Source: Acidilutibacter cellobiosedens
Lineage (GTDB): Bacteria > Bacillota > Clostridia > Tissierellales > Acidilutibacteraceae
Direction of reading: 5' to 3'
DNA: 64,000 nt
Assembly: GCF_004103715.1 (NCBI RefSeq)
Contig: NZ_CP035282.1
Coordinates: 62,001 to 126,000, forward strand
Shown: positions 34,418 to 43,146 of the stretch, one piece after another
Position numbering within the stretch: the first letter of the stretch is position 1
How the letters are laid out: each line of letters starts with the position of its first letter
The notes under the pieces: model-generated
What the model saw: only the letters and a program-made list of their open reading frames with translations
Database searches by the model: none
Told to the model about the DNA's origin: nothing
Translations under genes and position numbers: made by a program

Positions 34418-34431
34418 AAATAGCAGGATAA

Positions 34432-34462
34432 GCCGCCACAAAGCTGGCGGCATTTCTCTTTT
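34432..34462 (+). terminator. Terminator after recombinase operon
   Basis: GCCGCCA (34432-34438), 6-base loop, TGGCGGC (34445-34451), then ATTTCTCTTTT. Confidence 0.7.
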
Positions 34463-34537
34463 GGACAGAATTTCTGCTATATTTCAATCCGTTTCACCAT
34501 AATACTGTGAATATTTCCATAATTTATACGGATTTAA

Positions 34538-34566
34538 TTGCTTTGTTCGCTGTGACGATATATAAT
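34538..34566 (+). promoter_or_regulatory. Promoter of small HTH gene
   Basis: TTGCTT (34538-34543), 17-base spacer, TATAAT (34561-34566), about 34 bases before the start codon at 34601. Confidence 0.65.
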
Positions 34567-34600
34567 ATATACAATATTTAATTGGCAAAGGATAGTTTTA

Positions 34601-34780
34601 ATGGACTATATGACAGCGAAAGAAGCAGCGGAAAAATGGGCAATCACTCCACGCCGGGTACAGGTGCTTTGCGCACAGAGAAAAATACCGGGCGCTATTC
34701 GGTTTGGGGTTACTTGGGCGATACCCAACGATGCGGTGAAGCCCAAAGATGGTCGATATAATAAAAACAAGACAGAATAG
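34601..34780 (+). CDS. Small excisionase/MerR-type HTH protein, 59 aa
   Basis: A 59-residue helix-turn-helix protein: MTAKEAAEKWAITPRRVQVL, then GAIRFGVTWAIP. It is a clear paralogue of the gene at 24249. It stands just right of the recombinases and just before the ABC-3C genes, so it may be the element's directionality factor or the regulator of the defence genes. AAAGGATAG lies about 6 bases before ATG 34601; its own promoter is visible. Confidence 0.7.
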   Translation: MDYMTAKEAAEKWAITPRRVQVLCAQRKIPGAIRFGVTWAIPNDAVKPKDGRYNKNKTE

Positions 34781-34841
34781 AACAGCTTGATGTTACTAAT
34801 AAATTGAGCGGTTAGAATATTTTTGTGGAGGGAGTGACATC

Positions 34842-36029
34842 ATGGGTAGCCATCAAGCATCAGAACAAATGATAGGTTATCTTTATCAGGCTAGGTATGC
34901 ATTGTACCTTTTATTGAATAATGATGATGAGCAATCAGAAATTAGCATTGAAAAATTTGACGATGTAAGCTTTGGAAACGATGATACTCCTGAAATCATG
35001 ATTCAACTCAAGCATCATGTAAAGGCTTATGGTGATTTAAATAACGCAAGTACAGATATATGGAGAACACTAAAAGTCTGGATAGATGCTATTAAAAAGC
35101 AACCAGATTTACTGTCTAAAACAAAATTCATGATAATAACTACTGCTTCAGCACCAGGGGACACAGCAGCATATTATTTAAAAACTGAATCTGAAAAAAG
35201 AAATTCTATTTTGGCTTATAATATATTAAAGAAAGTTGCGGAAGAATCTCAGAACAAAAGCCACCAAAGTTATTATAAAGCATTTACCAGCATTCCAGAA
35301 ACGCAAATTCAGCAATTATTAGATTGTATTTATATACTTGATAAGAGTAGCAATATAGTCGATGTTGAATCTGATATAAAAAAAGCTATTAGATATTGTA
35401 GCCTTCCTCAATATATTGATAAAATATGTGAACGTTTGGAAGGCTGGTGGTATAAGAAAACAATAGAAGCTTTATGCTCAGAAACACCGATATTCATATC
35501 TCAGAGTCAAGTGCGTTCACACATTGTATCGGTTGGATTGGAATATGCACCCGATAATTTACCTATTGATGTGGACGAATATGAAAACCTCAAATTAGAA
35601 GAGTTGTCTCCAAATGATCAAATATTTTATGAACAATTAAAGCTAATTTGTTTAGGAAGTAATAGATTGAGAATGGCAATCAGAGATTATTATCGTGCTT
35701 TCCAACAGCGAGCAAACTGGGTCAGGGAGGAATTATTATACACAAATGAGCTGGACAAATATGAAAAAAGGCTCATTGATGAATGGGAACATTCATTTTA
35801 TGCAATGCAAGATGACTTGTTAGATTATGGGAATCAAGTTACGGAAGACATTAAAGTATCAAATGCCAAAAAACTGTATAGAGAAATTGAGGAAAAAGAT
35901 ATACGTGTTAGAGATCGTTGCAGTGATGCATTTGTAATGAGAGGCAGTTATCATATCTTAGCGAATCAGCTTAGGGTAGGATGGCATATTGATTTTTATG
36001 AGCGTTTAGAGCAATTATTAAAGAACTGA
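34842..36029 (+). CDS. ABC-3C system effector-type protein (nuclease-like N-terminus)
   Basis: A 395-residue protein of the ABC-three-component type. The N-terminal 80 residues (MIGYLYQARYALYLLL, EKFDDVSF, then PEIMIQLKHHV) match the dsDNA-nuclease/restriction-like fold that starts such proteins: the QLKHH stretch resembles the third motif of PD-(D/E)xK nucleases. The rest is a helical C-terminal domain ending GWHIDFYERLEQLLKN. GGAGG precedes ATG 34842. The next two genes are the middle component and ATPase, completing the trio. Function: probable anti-phage or anti-plasmid defence. Confidence 0.75.
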   Translation: MGSHQASEQMIGYLYQARYALYLLLNNDDEQSEISIEKFDDVSFGNDDTPEIMIQLKHHVKAYGDLNNASTDIWRTLKVWIDAIKKQPDLLSKTKFMIITTASAPGDTAAYYLKTESEKRNSILAYNILKKVAEESQNKSHQSYYKAFTSIPETQIQQLLDCIYILDKSSNIVDVESDIKKAIRYCSLPQYIDKICERLEGWWYKKTIEALCSETPIFISQSQVRSHIVSVGLEYAPDNLPIDVDEYENLKLEELSPNDQIFYEQLKLICLGSNRLRMAIRDYYRAFQQRANWVREELLYTNELDKYEKRLIDEWEHSFYAMQDDLLDYGNQVTEDIKVSNAKKLYREIEEKDIRVRDRCSDAFVMRGSYHILANQLRVGWHIDFYERLEQLLKN

Positions 36030-36039
36030 GGTGATTTAT

Positions 36040-36528
36040 TTGAGGAATTGGAATCTTAGAGCAAAGGAAGTAGCTTATTTACTTAATCCGGCGTTTTGTG
36101 GTAGGCTATTGCACAGTTGCATTAAAACATATAATGAGGTGACAAAAAGAGCTTTTCCATTTCCTCTTGTTTATCTGGTTCTTCCATTGATACTTCATAA
36201 AAAAACTAGAGAGTGCATATCAAGTCGTACACAATTGATCATATGGCAACAACGATATCCTGAATTATTAATAGGTTTTGCTGAGAGAACAAAAGATATG
36301 GTACAGATAACCAATGAGGCTATGGAGCTTTTGCTTCAAAGTGGTGTTGTACTGTTAACAAACGCTGCAGAGCTTGAAATATCTCAAACGATTCGACCGC
36401 TCAGTAAGACAAAATATGTTAATGACGAAATCAAAGATTGTCTTAATAAAAGCGAACATGTAGCTAAATGGTTTGCTGCAGCAGGAAAAGTTGAAACAGT
36501 ATATGTTAGTTTGGGGGTAAGACCATGA
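36040..36528 (+). CDS. ABC-3C system middle component
   Basis: A 162-residue helical protein: VAYLLNPAFCGRLLHSCIKT at the N-terminus, FPFPLVYLVLPLILHK in the middle. This is the typical three-component ABC system middle component sequence. It links the effector to the ATPase. Start TTG 36040 is favoured because GAGGT lies 8 bases upstream at the end of the preceding gene; GTG 36031 is the alternative. It ends with an ATGA overlap with the ATPase gene. Confidence 0.75.
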   Translation: MRNWNLRAKEVAYLLNPAFCGRLLHSCIKTYNEVTKRAFPFPLVYLVLPLILHKKTRECISSRTQLIIWQQRYPELLIGFAERTKDMVQITNEAMELLLQSGVVLLTNAAELEISQTIRPLSKTKYVNDEIKDCLNKSEHVAKWFAAAGKVETVYVSLGVRP

Positions 36529-37853
36529 TGCAAATACGAGAATTAGTCCTATATGGATTAAATGGACAAGTAAGGCATTTGCCATTTCAATTAGGAAAGG
36601 TCAATATAATATCAGGAAAATCAAAATCCGGAAAATCCGCTGTGGGCGACATAATTGATTATTGCCTTGGCGGAAGTTCTTGTGATATTGCCGATGGCGT
36701 AATTAGAGAAAATGTGTCGTGGTATGGATTGCTATTGCAGTTTGATAGCGAAAGAGTATTTGTAGCTCGCCAAAATCCGCCCCCCGGTCAACAGTCTACC
36801 GGCTTCTGTTATATTGAGATTGGAGAAAAAATAGAAGTTCCCGAAAAATGTGATTTTGTTTCCAATACTAATGTTGCTGGATTGGAGGAGGCTTTAACTA
36901 AGAGATTAGACATTTCTGAGAACCTAAATATACCGCCAGACGGACAAAGCCGCGATCCCCTTGCTGCTAATATTAGACATGCATTATACTACTGCTTTCA
37001 AAATCAGGATGAGATAGCAGCAAAAACTTTTTTATTTCATAAGCAATCGGAAGATTTCATAACTCAGGCCATAAAAGACACTTTGCCATATTTTTTGGGT
37101 ATAGTGAATGAGGAATCGCTAGCTTTAGAAAATGAAAGAAGTATTCTAAAAAGAAAATTAGCAATTGAAAAACGCAGACTGGAAGAAATTAGAATGCTTC
37201 AAGGAGGAGGTTTACAAAGGGCCATTTCATTAATATCCGAAGCAAAGTATGTAGGCCTTTTATACGATAATATTGAAGCAGATTATGACAGTTACGAATC
37301 TGTGTATAAAGTTTTAAAAAGCGTGAATGAATGGACTCCTGTAAATGCTGAAACTGTTGGTATGGATCGTTTAAGCTTTTTACAATCAGAGCTTAAAAAA
37401 TCTGAGGATGAATTGGAACAACTTAATCAGGATATTAGTAATGCAAAAACATTTGCAGGAGAAACGAGCGGCTACGCGAATGAAGTTGAGCATCAGAAAA
37501 TTAGGCTGAGTTCAATTGGCTTATTTGAAAAGCTTGATTTTAGACCGGATCATTGCCCCTTATGTGCCAACAAACTAGAAATGCCTTTGCCCAATATTGA
37601 CATGATAAGAACCGCTATTAAAAACCTAGATGACAATATACAAAACGTTACTCGAGAAAAACCCAAATTAAGAAAATATATTGACTCACTTGAATCAGAG
37701 AGGGAAAAAATACGACAAGACATTATCCAAGTAAAGTCTGAAATTGATGGCATTTATACTCAAAATCAGGATGCTATCGCATTAAAAGATTTAAATTCTA
37801 GACGTGCAAAAGTAGTTGGTAGAGTAGAATTAGTCTATGGTTGGAAAGCGTAG
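36525..37853 (+). CDS. ABC-3C ATPase (DUF3732), N-terminal part before frameshift
   Basis: A 442-residue SMC/Rad50-like ATPase portion. Walker A GKSKSGKS is at residues 31-38 after LGKVNIISG; then a long coiled coil containing a CPLC zinc hook-like motif near 345 (RPDHCPLCANKLEMP) and a second coil. It lacks the Walker B half, which continues in another frame from 37841. The natural full length is about 640 residues. The break lies between 37823 and 37841 and is a single-base shift. It could be a true pseudogene, a sequencing error or a programmed shift. Confidence 0.8.
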   Translation: MMQIRELVLYGLNGQVRHLPFQLGKVNIISGKSKSGKSAVGDIIDYCLGGSSCDIADGVIRENVSWYGLLLQFDSERVFVARQNPPPGQQSTGFCYIEIGEKIEVPEKCDFVSNTNVAGLEEALTKRLDISENLNIPPDGQSRDPLAANIRHALYYCFQNQDEIAAKTFLFHKQSEDFITQAIKDTLPYFLGIVNEESLALENERSILKRKLAIEKRRLEEIRMLQGGGLQRAISLISEAKYVGLLYDNIEADYDSYESVYKVLKSVNEWTPVNAETVGMDRLSFLQSELKKSEDELEQLNQDISNAKTFAGETSGYANEVEHQKIRLSSIGLFEKLDFRPDHCPLCANKLEMPLPNIDMIRTAIKNLDDNIQNVTREKPKLRKYIDSLESEREKIRQDIIQVKSEIDGIYTQNQDAIALKDLNSRRAKVVGRVELVYGWKA

Positions 37854-38446
37854 AGCAACATGACGACTCTACAGGTAAAGAAAAAGCCATTAAAAAGATT
37901 GAGGACAGAATATGTGATATTGATGAAATATTAGATAAAGACTCACTAGAAGATCGTAAGCAATCTGTATTATCACGAATATCTGTAGATATGAGTGAAT
38001 GGGCTAAAGAACTGAACTTGGAACATTCTGAAAACCCATATCGTCTAGATATGAACAAAGTTACAGTTATTGTGGATAAAGCTGATCGCCCTGTTCCTTT
38101 AAAACAGCTCGGCAGTGGGTCAAATTGGGTCGGGATACATTTAATAACCTACTTTGCGTTACATAAATATTTTATTACTCTGAACAGGCCGGTGCCTAAT
38201 TTTATATTTTTGGATCAACCTTCACAGGTCTATTTTCCATCAGAATTGGATGAAAAAAATACAGATTGGAATATGGTTAGCACCTTGTATAACTTTATCA
38301 CCAATAGGACATCAGAACTAAAGGGAAAGCTTCAAGTTATTATAGTAGATCATGCTAATTTAAAAGATGAGAATTTTCGTAATTCTGTTATTGAAGATTG
38401 GTGGAATGAAAATAACTTAGTACCGGAAGATTGGTATAAAAAATAA
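37841..38446 (+). CDS. ABC-3C ATPase (DUF3732), C-terminal part after frameshift
   Basis: A 201-residue second half of the ATPase: coiled coil, then the ABC signature region (PLKQLGSGSNWVGIHLITYF), Walker B (PNFIFLDQPSQVYFP) and the switch histidine (VIIVDHANL). These conserved pieces are intact, so the frameshift seems recent. The nominal start TTG 37841 has no ribosome site; translation would come from frameshifting, or not occur. Read together with 36525-37853 it restores a complete DUF3732 ATPase. Confidence 0.8.
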   Translation: MESVEQHDDSTGKEKAIKKIEDRICDIDEILDKDSLEDRKQSVLSRISVDMSEWAKELNLEHSENPYRLDMNKVTVIVDKADRPVPLKQLGSGSNWVGIHLITYFALHKYFITLNRPVPNFIFLDQPSQVYFPSELDEKNTDWNMVSTLYNFITNRTSELKGKLQVIIVDHANLKDENFRNSVIEDWWNENNLVPEDWYKK

Positions 38447-38541
38447 AACACACTTGGAAATGGGATATACAATGTCAACATTATCTAACTGTTTTTTGTT
38501 TTCATGATATAATTATTTAAAAGTAGAGCCGAGGTGAAATA

Positions 38542-40431
38542 ATGAAATGGTTACATCTATCTGATTTGCATTTTAATCCTGATGATGATGGTACAGATAG
38601 TAATTATTTAAGAGATAAACTAAAGGATTTTTTATATCAAAACCAAGTTGTTGTAGACTATTTGATCCTTTCAGGTGACTTTAGGGATGCAAGTTGCCAA
38701 GATGATACTGACGAAAACGCCCAAAAAGTTGCACAGTTTATTTTGGGAATCACAAAATTAGTTGGAATAACTAATACATGTAATATTTTGTGCGTACCGG
38801 GAAATCATGATTTGAATCGAGACTATAATAATAGACAAGAACTACTTATTACTGAAAAAAGCAAATATCAAACCGAAAAAGGTAGATTCGTTAATTTGCC
38901 TGAATTAGTTGATGCTTTTTCATTTTACAAGAAAGTACTGAACTTTATCTACGGTACTGATTTTGTCAATACAATGTTTGATAATTGTTATAAGATCAGT
39001 CCTCATAAAGCTGTGGTGACAAAGGATTGTAATATTTTACTGATTAACACAGAACTTTTAGCGGGACAAAGTGTTGAAGATGCCAGTGGAAACAAATGCA
39101 TAAATGATGCCGGAACGCTAATGGCAGGCAGTAGTTATGTTCTGAATGAGCTTTTAACCGTCAAGCCTACTGAAAAAATAACAATTGCTGTTGGTCATCG
39201 AGGGCTTGACTTGCTGGAACCTACTGAAAAAAGAAAGCTTGTAAATATTTTTAATGACTATGGAGTCTGCTTATATTTATGTGGACATAGTCATACGTTA
39301 TGGGTAGATGACACCTTGGGTGTCCCGCAAGTCACTGTAGGATGTATAAAACAAGAAAATGGAGTAAGAGCAGGTTTTTCGTTGGGGGAGTTTTGTGTAG
39401 AGAGTAATAATATTAATATCTCTGCGTATTCTTGGGAAAACAATAGTTGGAACAAATATCAACATTTCTACAAAGGCAATTCAGATCTGCATATAGATTT
39501 AAATGGAGTTGCAGAAGCTTACGGTGGTGGTTTTGACAATAAAATTAAAATTGTTTTGGATGGCAGAGTAAGAGAGTTCTATTGCAGAGTTCCAACAGAG
39601 GGTATGAAATTTTGGATTGAACATTCTCCTATGATATCGGTGGGTTCAGGAAGCTTAACTTGCGTATTGAAAAACAATCAATACACACATCTTATTAACT
39701 ACAATCATACATTTATATTGTCAAATGCTGTATGGAAAGTCATAGGAATAGACTCAACTATTTCCGGTGTCACAAAACTCACCTGTAATAGAGAATTAAA
39801 AGGTCCATCCGATGATTTTAAAACAGGAATTGCAAACAAGGACTCAATTTCAAACTACCGGATAGAATTACTGTCACCAATCGAAAATATAGGAGTAGAT
39901 CAAAAAATAGAATTACTACCGCTACTAATTAAAGATTACAAACATATTAAGGATGCAAAGCTTCTCTTGTCTGTATCCAATCAAAATATAATAGCTTCAG
40001 ATAAGATGTCTATAATAGGAAAAAGCATTGGAAAGACAGATATTTTGATTTGGTGGGAAGATGACGATGAGATATTTTTGCGATTCTCTGTAAATGTATG
40101 CGATGAAAAACAAGAAAACGTAGGCTATAGACTATATAGAGAGGATTTAGCATTTAACAGTAAATCATACTTTGATTATTCTGTCAGAATAAAAAACAAA
40201 GTTCGCATTGGAGTTGAAAAATATATAAACGGTGAACAGGTTTCCGTAGACAAGCCCCTTGAATTTTGCCTTATAAGTAAAGAAGATAATTGTTCCATGC
40301 CAATACAACAACTGGAAAATTCCGTAATTGAGGTCGATACATCAGCAATGAGTTACGGAAAACTATATTCTTTGACTATTAAGGGTGAAACACAAATGCA
40401 AGCAGAGATTTGTGGAAAAGGTCTTTTTTAA
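38542..40431 (+). CDS. Metallophosphoesterase with C-terminal beta-rich (BIG2-like) region
   Basis: A 629-residue protein. Residues 1-270 are a calcineurin-like phosphoesterase with all metal motifs: LSDLHF, LSGDFRD, VPGNHDLNRD, VGHRG and CGHSHT. The remaining 350 residues are beta-rich; a stretch near 470-535 (LLLSVSNQNIIASDKMSIIG, then GKTDILIWW) resembles a bacterial Ig-like (BIG2) domain. There is no signal peptide, so it is cytoplasmic. It lies 95 bases after the ABC-3C ATPase in the same direction and is probably part of the defence module. Substrate unknown. GAGGTG precedes ATG 38542. Confidence 0.75.
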   Translation: MKWLHLSDLHFNPDDDGTDSNYLRDKLKDFLYQNQVVVDYLILSGDFRDASCQDDTDENAQKVAQFILGITKLVGITNTCNILCVPGNHDLNRDYNNRQELLITEKSKYQTEKGRFVNLPELVDAFSFYKKVLNFIYGTDFVNTMFDNCYKISPHKAVVTKDCNILLINTELLAGQSVEDASGNKCINDAGTLMAGSSYVLNELLTVKPTEKITIAVGHRGLDLLEPTEKRKLVNIFNDYGVCLYLCGHSHTLWVDDTLGVPQVTVGCIKQENGVRAGFSLGEFCVESNNINISAYSWENNSWNKYQHFYKGNSDLHIDLNGVAEAYGGGFDNKIKIVLDGRVREFYCRVPTEGMKFWIEHSPMISVGSGSLTCVLKNNQYTHLINYNHTFILSNAVWKVIGIDSTISGVTKLTCNRELKGPSDDFKTGIANKDSISNYRIELLSPIENIGVDQKIELLPLLIKDYKHIKDAKLLLSVSNQNIIASDKMSIIGKSIGKTDILIWWEDDDEIFLRFSVNVCDEKQENVGYRLYREDLAFNSKSYFDYSVRIKNKVRIGVEKYINGEQVSVDKPLEFCLISKEDNCSMPIQQLENSVIEVDTSAMSYGKLYSLTIKGETQMQAEICGKGLF

Positions 40432-40457
40432 CCCCTGAATCTTTCAAAGAAGATTCT

Positions 40458-40480
40458 GCATCTATTTTGTACTAATTACA
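40458..40480 (+). repeat. Cassette-boundary direct repeat, copy 1
   Basis: The sequence GCATCTATTTTGTACTAATT and three more bases. It shares a ~25-base core with copies 2-4 and starts the unit holding the DUF6518-like gene. Confidence 0.75.
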
Positions 40481-40566
40481 CATATTATGCTTAAAGGGCA
40501 TAGCTAAATTTTAGGTTTTATGCGACATGTAAATAAACGAGACTATATCCAAAAAGGAAAAATTCT

Positions 40567-41190
40567 ATGGACTCAAATAAAAAGGTCATTACCATTCAAA
40601 TTGTATGCGCCTTATTCGTTGGACTGCTCACAGGGATTCTGACGGTGTTTGGGCAAAAGTACCTGCCAGGTTCGTTGAATTCCTTGGCAAACTCGGGGGC
40701 GGTTTGGCTAATACCAGCGTTCTTTATAGCATCAGCTGGAAAAGGGAAATATTTATCGATTCTACTCTGTATAGAAACGCTTGTAGTTTGCGTAATTTCA
40801 TACTATTGGGTAGAATCAGTTGTAAACAGCCATTCCTTTTCATTTGGAGGCTACTACTTTTATATCTGGCTTGCCTGTGCTGTCGTGGCAGGCATCATTT
40901 TCGGAGCAAGTGCTTTTTTGCAAAAAAACTCGAAATATTATTGGGCTGCAAGTCTACTGCCCTCTGTTTTTTTTGCTGAAGGCTTAAACGAATTACTCCA
41001 CTTACCCGATTACATGCATATGATTCCTGCTGCTATCGGTAGGATTATCATTGGTCTTTCTCTATACTTCTTTATTTATAAGGGTGATTGTTTCCGACGC
41101 AAGACGCTGATTTCCTTTTGTGCGTTATCTGCTTTAGGATTGGCTGGGTATGAGATTCTTTTCCTGCTGACATCTGGCACAACATATTGA
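40567..41190 (+). CDS. DUF6518-like membrane protein
   Basis: A 207-residue membrane protein with about six or seven hydrophobic segments covering the whole length (start VITIQIVCALFVGLLTGILT). It resembles the DUF6518 family, whose function is unknown. It is the only intact gene of the repeat-bounded unit 40458-41348. AAAAAGGAA lies before ATG 40567. It may have come in as part of a mobile gene unit. Confidence 0.6.
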   Translation: MDSNKKVITIQIVCALFVGLLTGILTVFGQKYLPGSLNSLANSGAVWLIPAFFIASAGKGKYLSILLCIETLVVCVISYYWVESVVNSHSFSFGGYYFYIWLACAVVAGIIFGASAFLQKNSKYYWAASLLPSVFFAEGLNELLHLPDYMHMIPAAIGRIIIGLSLYFFIYKGDCFRRKTLISFCALSALGLAGYEILFLLTSGTTY

Positions 41191-41348
41191 TATACTTTCC
41201 TCTGTAAACAGTTTTTTGATAAAGGCACTTAGCCAGATTAAAATTTAAGGTTAATCTATGTTTCTTGAGTACAATGGATATATAAATTTTAATTTTGGTA
41301 CGCTATTTTCTACAGTGGGATAATGGAATTACTAAGAATGAAATGCCT

Positions 41349-41371
41349 GCATCTATTTTGACCTAATGACA
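41349..41371 (+). repeat. Cassette-boundary direct repeat, copy 2
   Basis: GCATCTATTTTGACCTAATG plus ACA. It differs from copy 1 at a few positions and lies 891 bases after it. A terminator stem follows within 10 bases. Confidence 0.75.
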
Positions 41372-41379
41372 TAAGTTAT

Positions 41380-41430
41380 AAGCTGCATTTTTGTTGGTAG
41401 TAAACCAATAAAGATGCAGCTTTTTTATAT
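41380..41430 (+). terminator. Terminator just after repeat copy 2
   Basis: AAGCTGCAT (41380-41388) pairs with ATGCAGCTT (41414-41422), followed by T5. The stretch 41191-41600 holds the repeat, this stem and no gene. Confidence 0.7.
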
Positions 41431-41604
41431 AATTTTAATTTTATTCTTATGTTTCGTTTATATTACGTATGAAATAAACATATTTTTAATGTTAGTTAAA
41501 GGTTTGTTTTAATTACCAAAAAGTTGAAAATAGTATATAATAAACTTAAGCAAGATTGAAAATTATAGTAAAAGGTATAAGAAGGTATAAGAAGGGTGAA
41601 ACGC

Positions 41605-41817
41605 ATGATTTCCAACACTATTTCAATTGAAAAGATAAAAGAGATAACAATACCCATATTAAGTAATTATCCGGTAAGTAAAGCGGTATTATTTGGTCTA
41701 TATGCTAAAGGTAAATCTTCTAAGAACAGCGATATAGATTTAATTGATAAATCACACATAGAACCTGATTCTGTAATAAATAAAAAGATTGAAAAAGAAG
41801 GTATGGTAATATATTGA
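41605..41817 (+). pseudogene. MntA-type nucleotidyltransferase antitoxin, truncated
   Basis: A 70-residue remnant of a minimal nucleotidyltransferase: SNYPVSKAVLFGLYAKGKSS, then NSDIDLI, where the active-site Asp pair (DID) is visible but the usual GSxA/RG motif reads GLYAKG. The normal domain is about 100 residues; after NSDIDLI the sequence departs and stops early. It is followed by a broken HepT gene, so this is a decayed HepT-MntA toxin-antitoxin pair. GAAGGGTG precedes ATG 41605. Confidence 0.65.
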
Positions 41818-42137
41818 GAAATCGAAAGATTATCCAAAAAATAATTAATTATACTGACTCTGTATTAAAGTATACAAGCAATATTACCTATAGTTAATTT
41901 CAAAATAACAGTATGATGGTAGAAGCATGCGTATTTAATTTGAGCTAAATTGGTGAGCTAACTAATAAACTTGATATAGAATATATAAATGAACATTCCG
42001 ATATTCCATGGTTTAAAATGAAGAGTTTAAGAAATCATATTATTCACGACTATGAGGGCGTAAATTTGAAATTAATATGGGAAATTATAGATGAGGATAT
42101 AAAAAATATTAAAAGAACAGTTATTGAAACTAATTGA
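41814..42137 (+). pseudogene. HepT-like toxin, broken by stops
   Basis: Fragments of a HepT (HEPN-type RNase) gene in mixed frames: RNRKIIQKIINYTDSVLKYT at 41817-41876, then after stops IGELTNKLDIEYINEHSDIP and WFKMKSLRNHIIHDYEGVNL. The R-X4-H-X-Y catalytic motif of HepT is visible in RNHIIHDY, but stop codons at 41895 and inside the next part prevent a product. It overlaps the end of the MntA remnant, as in working pairs. Confidence 0.65.
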
Positions 42138-42190
42138 ATAGTTTTGATTTATGATTGTATGAACACTATGTCTGTTACAATTTCAGATGT

Positions 42191-42213
42191 GCATCTGTTT
42201 TGTACTAATGATA
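42191..42213 (+). repeat. Cassette-boundary direct repeat, copy 3
   Basis: GCATCTGTTTTGTACTAATG plus ATA; 842 bases after copy 2. The final ATG (42208) looks like the original start codon of the GNAT gene, so the repeat reaches into the 5' end of the gene. Confidence 0.75.
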
Positions 42214-42685
42214 CAGAAGATTAGGTCGAAAGAAGGTCGATTCTAAAAGGGGCTGGCTTCTTTTTTGGGACGAAATCTATCCGTGTGAGTTTTTTAGCGG
42301 TGATATTGAAAATGGTCGTCTTTATTTATTGGTGGAGGAGCACGATAATATAGTTGCAGCGTTTGCATTATGTGAATTGAATACTGGAGAAAGCTGTATG
42401 AAATGGGAAAATACCCATGACAAAGCATTATACCTTGACTGCTTTGGAGTCAATGTTGATTATTCAAGACGAGGCATTGGCATTATGATGCTTAAGCATG
42501 CTATTGCACTCACTAAGCAGAAAGATGCTAAATATTTAAGGCTTTTCGTTGTGGATATAAATGTACCAGCTATAAACTTATATCTAAGAAATGGATTTAG
42601 GCAGGTAGATGGAATTTATGAAGAAAAAATTGATGATAACTTTACATTGCGTGAATATGGATTTGAAATAAAGGTATCAAGGTAA
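42208..42685 (+). pseudogene. GNAT-family N-acetyltransferase, frameshifted near its start
   Basis: From ATG 42208 the reading MIQKIRSKEGRF stops at TAA. The next frame gives the expected continuation WDEIYPCEFFSGDIENG and a full GNAT core (VDYSRRGIGIMMLKHA as the acetyl-CoA loop, NLYLRNGF near the end), to TAA at 42685. Thus one base shift separates about 12 N-terminal residues from the rest. A TTG at 42329 could still start a shortened 118-residue protein. Substrate unknown. Confidence 0.65.
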
Positions 42686-42831
42686 CACTAATTCCAATTT
42701 ATAAGTAAGATTGTGAGCATAATGCAAAGTTACCTGCGGCATTTATATTCATCTAACCTGCCAGTGATATTTATCTAAATAAGTCGATTACGTTAACATA
42801 ATCGACTTAAATAACACAGGGGTGAATACTA

Positions 42832-43032
42832 ATGTTTCGGTTAGGAGTTATTGAAGAGAGCTTGGAAAGCTTAGACACATTAAACATATTGAAGCCGTTT
42901 TTTTATAGCCAAAGAATCGAAAATGTCCTGGAGGATACTTCGCCTATTTGGCATACAAACGAATACCATGTTCCTGATGATAAAATTTTTGATTTATTAC
43001 CGATTCTGGAACAGCGGGTAAAACCTACGTGA
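42832..43032 (+). pseudogene. Truncated conserved hypothetical protein
   Basis: The 66-residue N-terminal part of a conserved Firmicute protein (MFRLGVIEESLESLDTLNIL, then VPDDKIFDLLPILEQRVKPT). Relatives are about 120 residues; here a stop follows at 43032 and the rest is not readable in one frame before repeat copy 4. Function unknown. A CACAGGGGTG site precedes ATG 42832. Confidence 0.55.
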
Positions 43033-43146
43033 AATTTTAATACCAAATGAGTTTTTAGAAAAATACAAATAGATTGTTCTAAATCATATAGGATTTCCGA
43101 TGAACTGGAAGAAATTTTGGATAATGATTTTTGGGAAATTTTACCT

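Larger units (their letters stand above)
1..34470. mobile_element. Integrative conjugative element, left end outside window
   Basis: The stretch holds a complete set of conjugation functions (CpaF/TadB/TadC, VirB6, VirB4, M23 hydrolase, relaxase, VirD4) and ends in three tandem serine recombinases. This is the usual layout of a Firmicute integrative conjugative element with its integration genes at one end. Base composition is visibly GC-richer than the DNA to its right. The right boundary is placed just after the last recombinase and its terminator by inference only; no att duplication can be tested because the left end is not in the window. Cargo: HEAT-like gene, lnu, bcrRABD. Confidence 0.7.

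Noticed and set aside
42329-42685. Intact GNAT acetyltransferase
   Set aside because: The usual N-terminal strand is encoded in another frame upstream, so the 118-residue frame is a fragment of a frameshifted gene.
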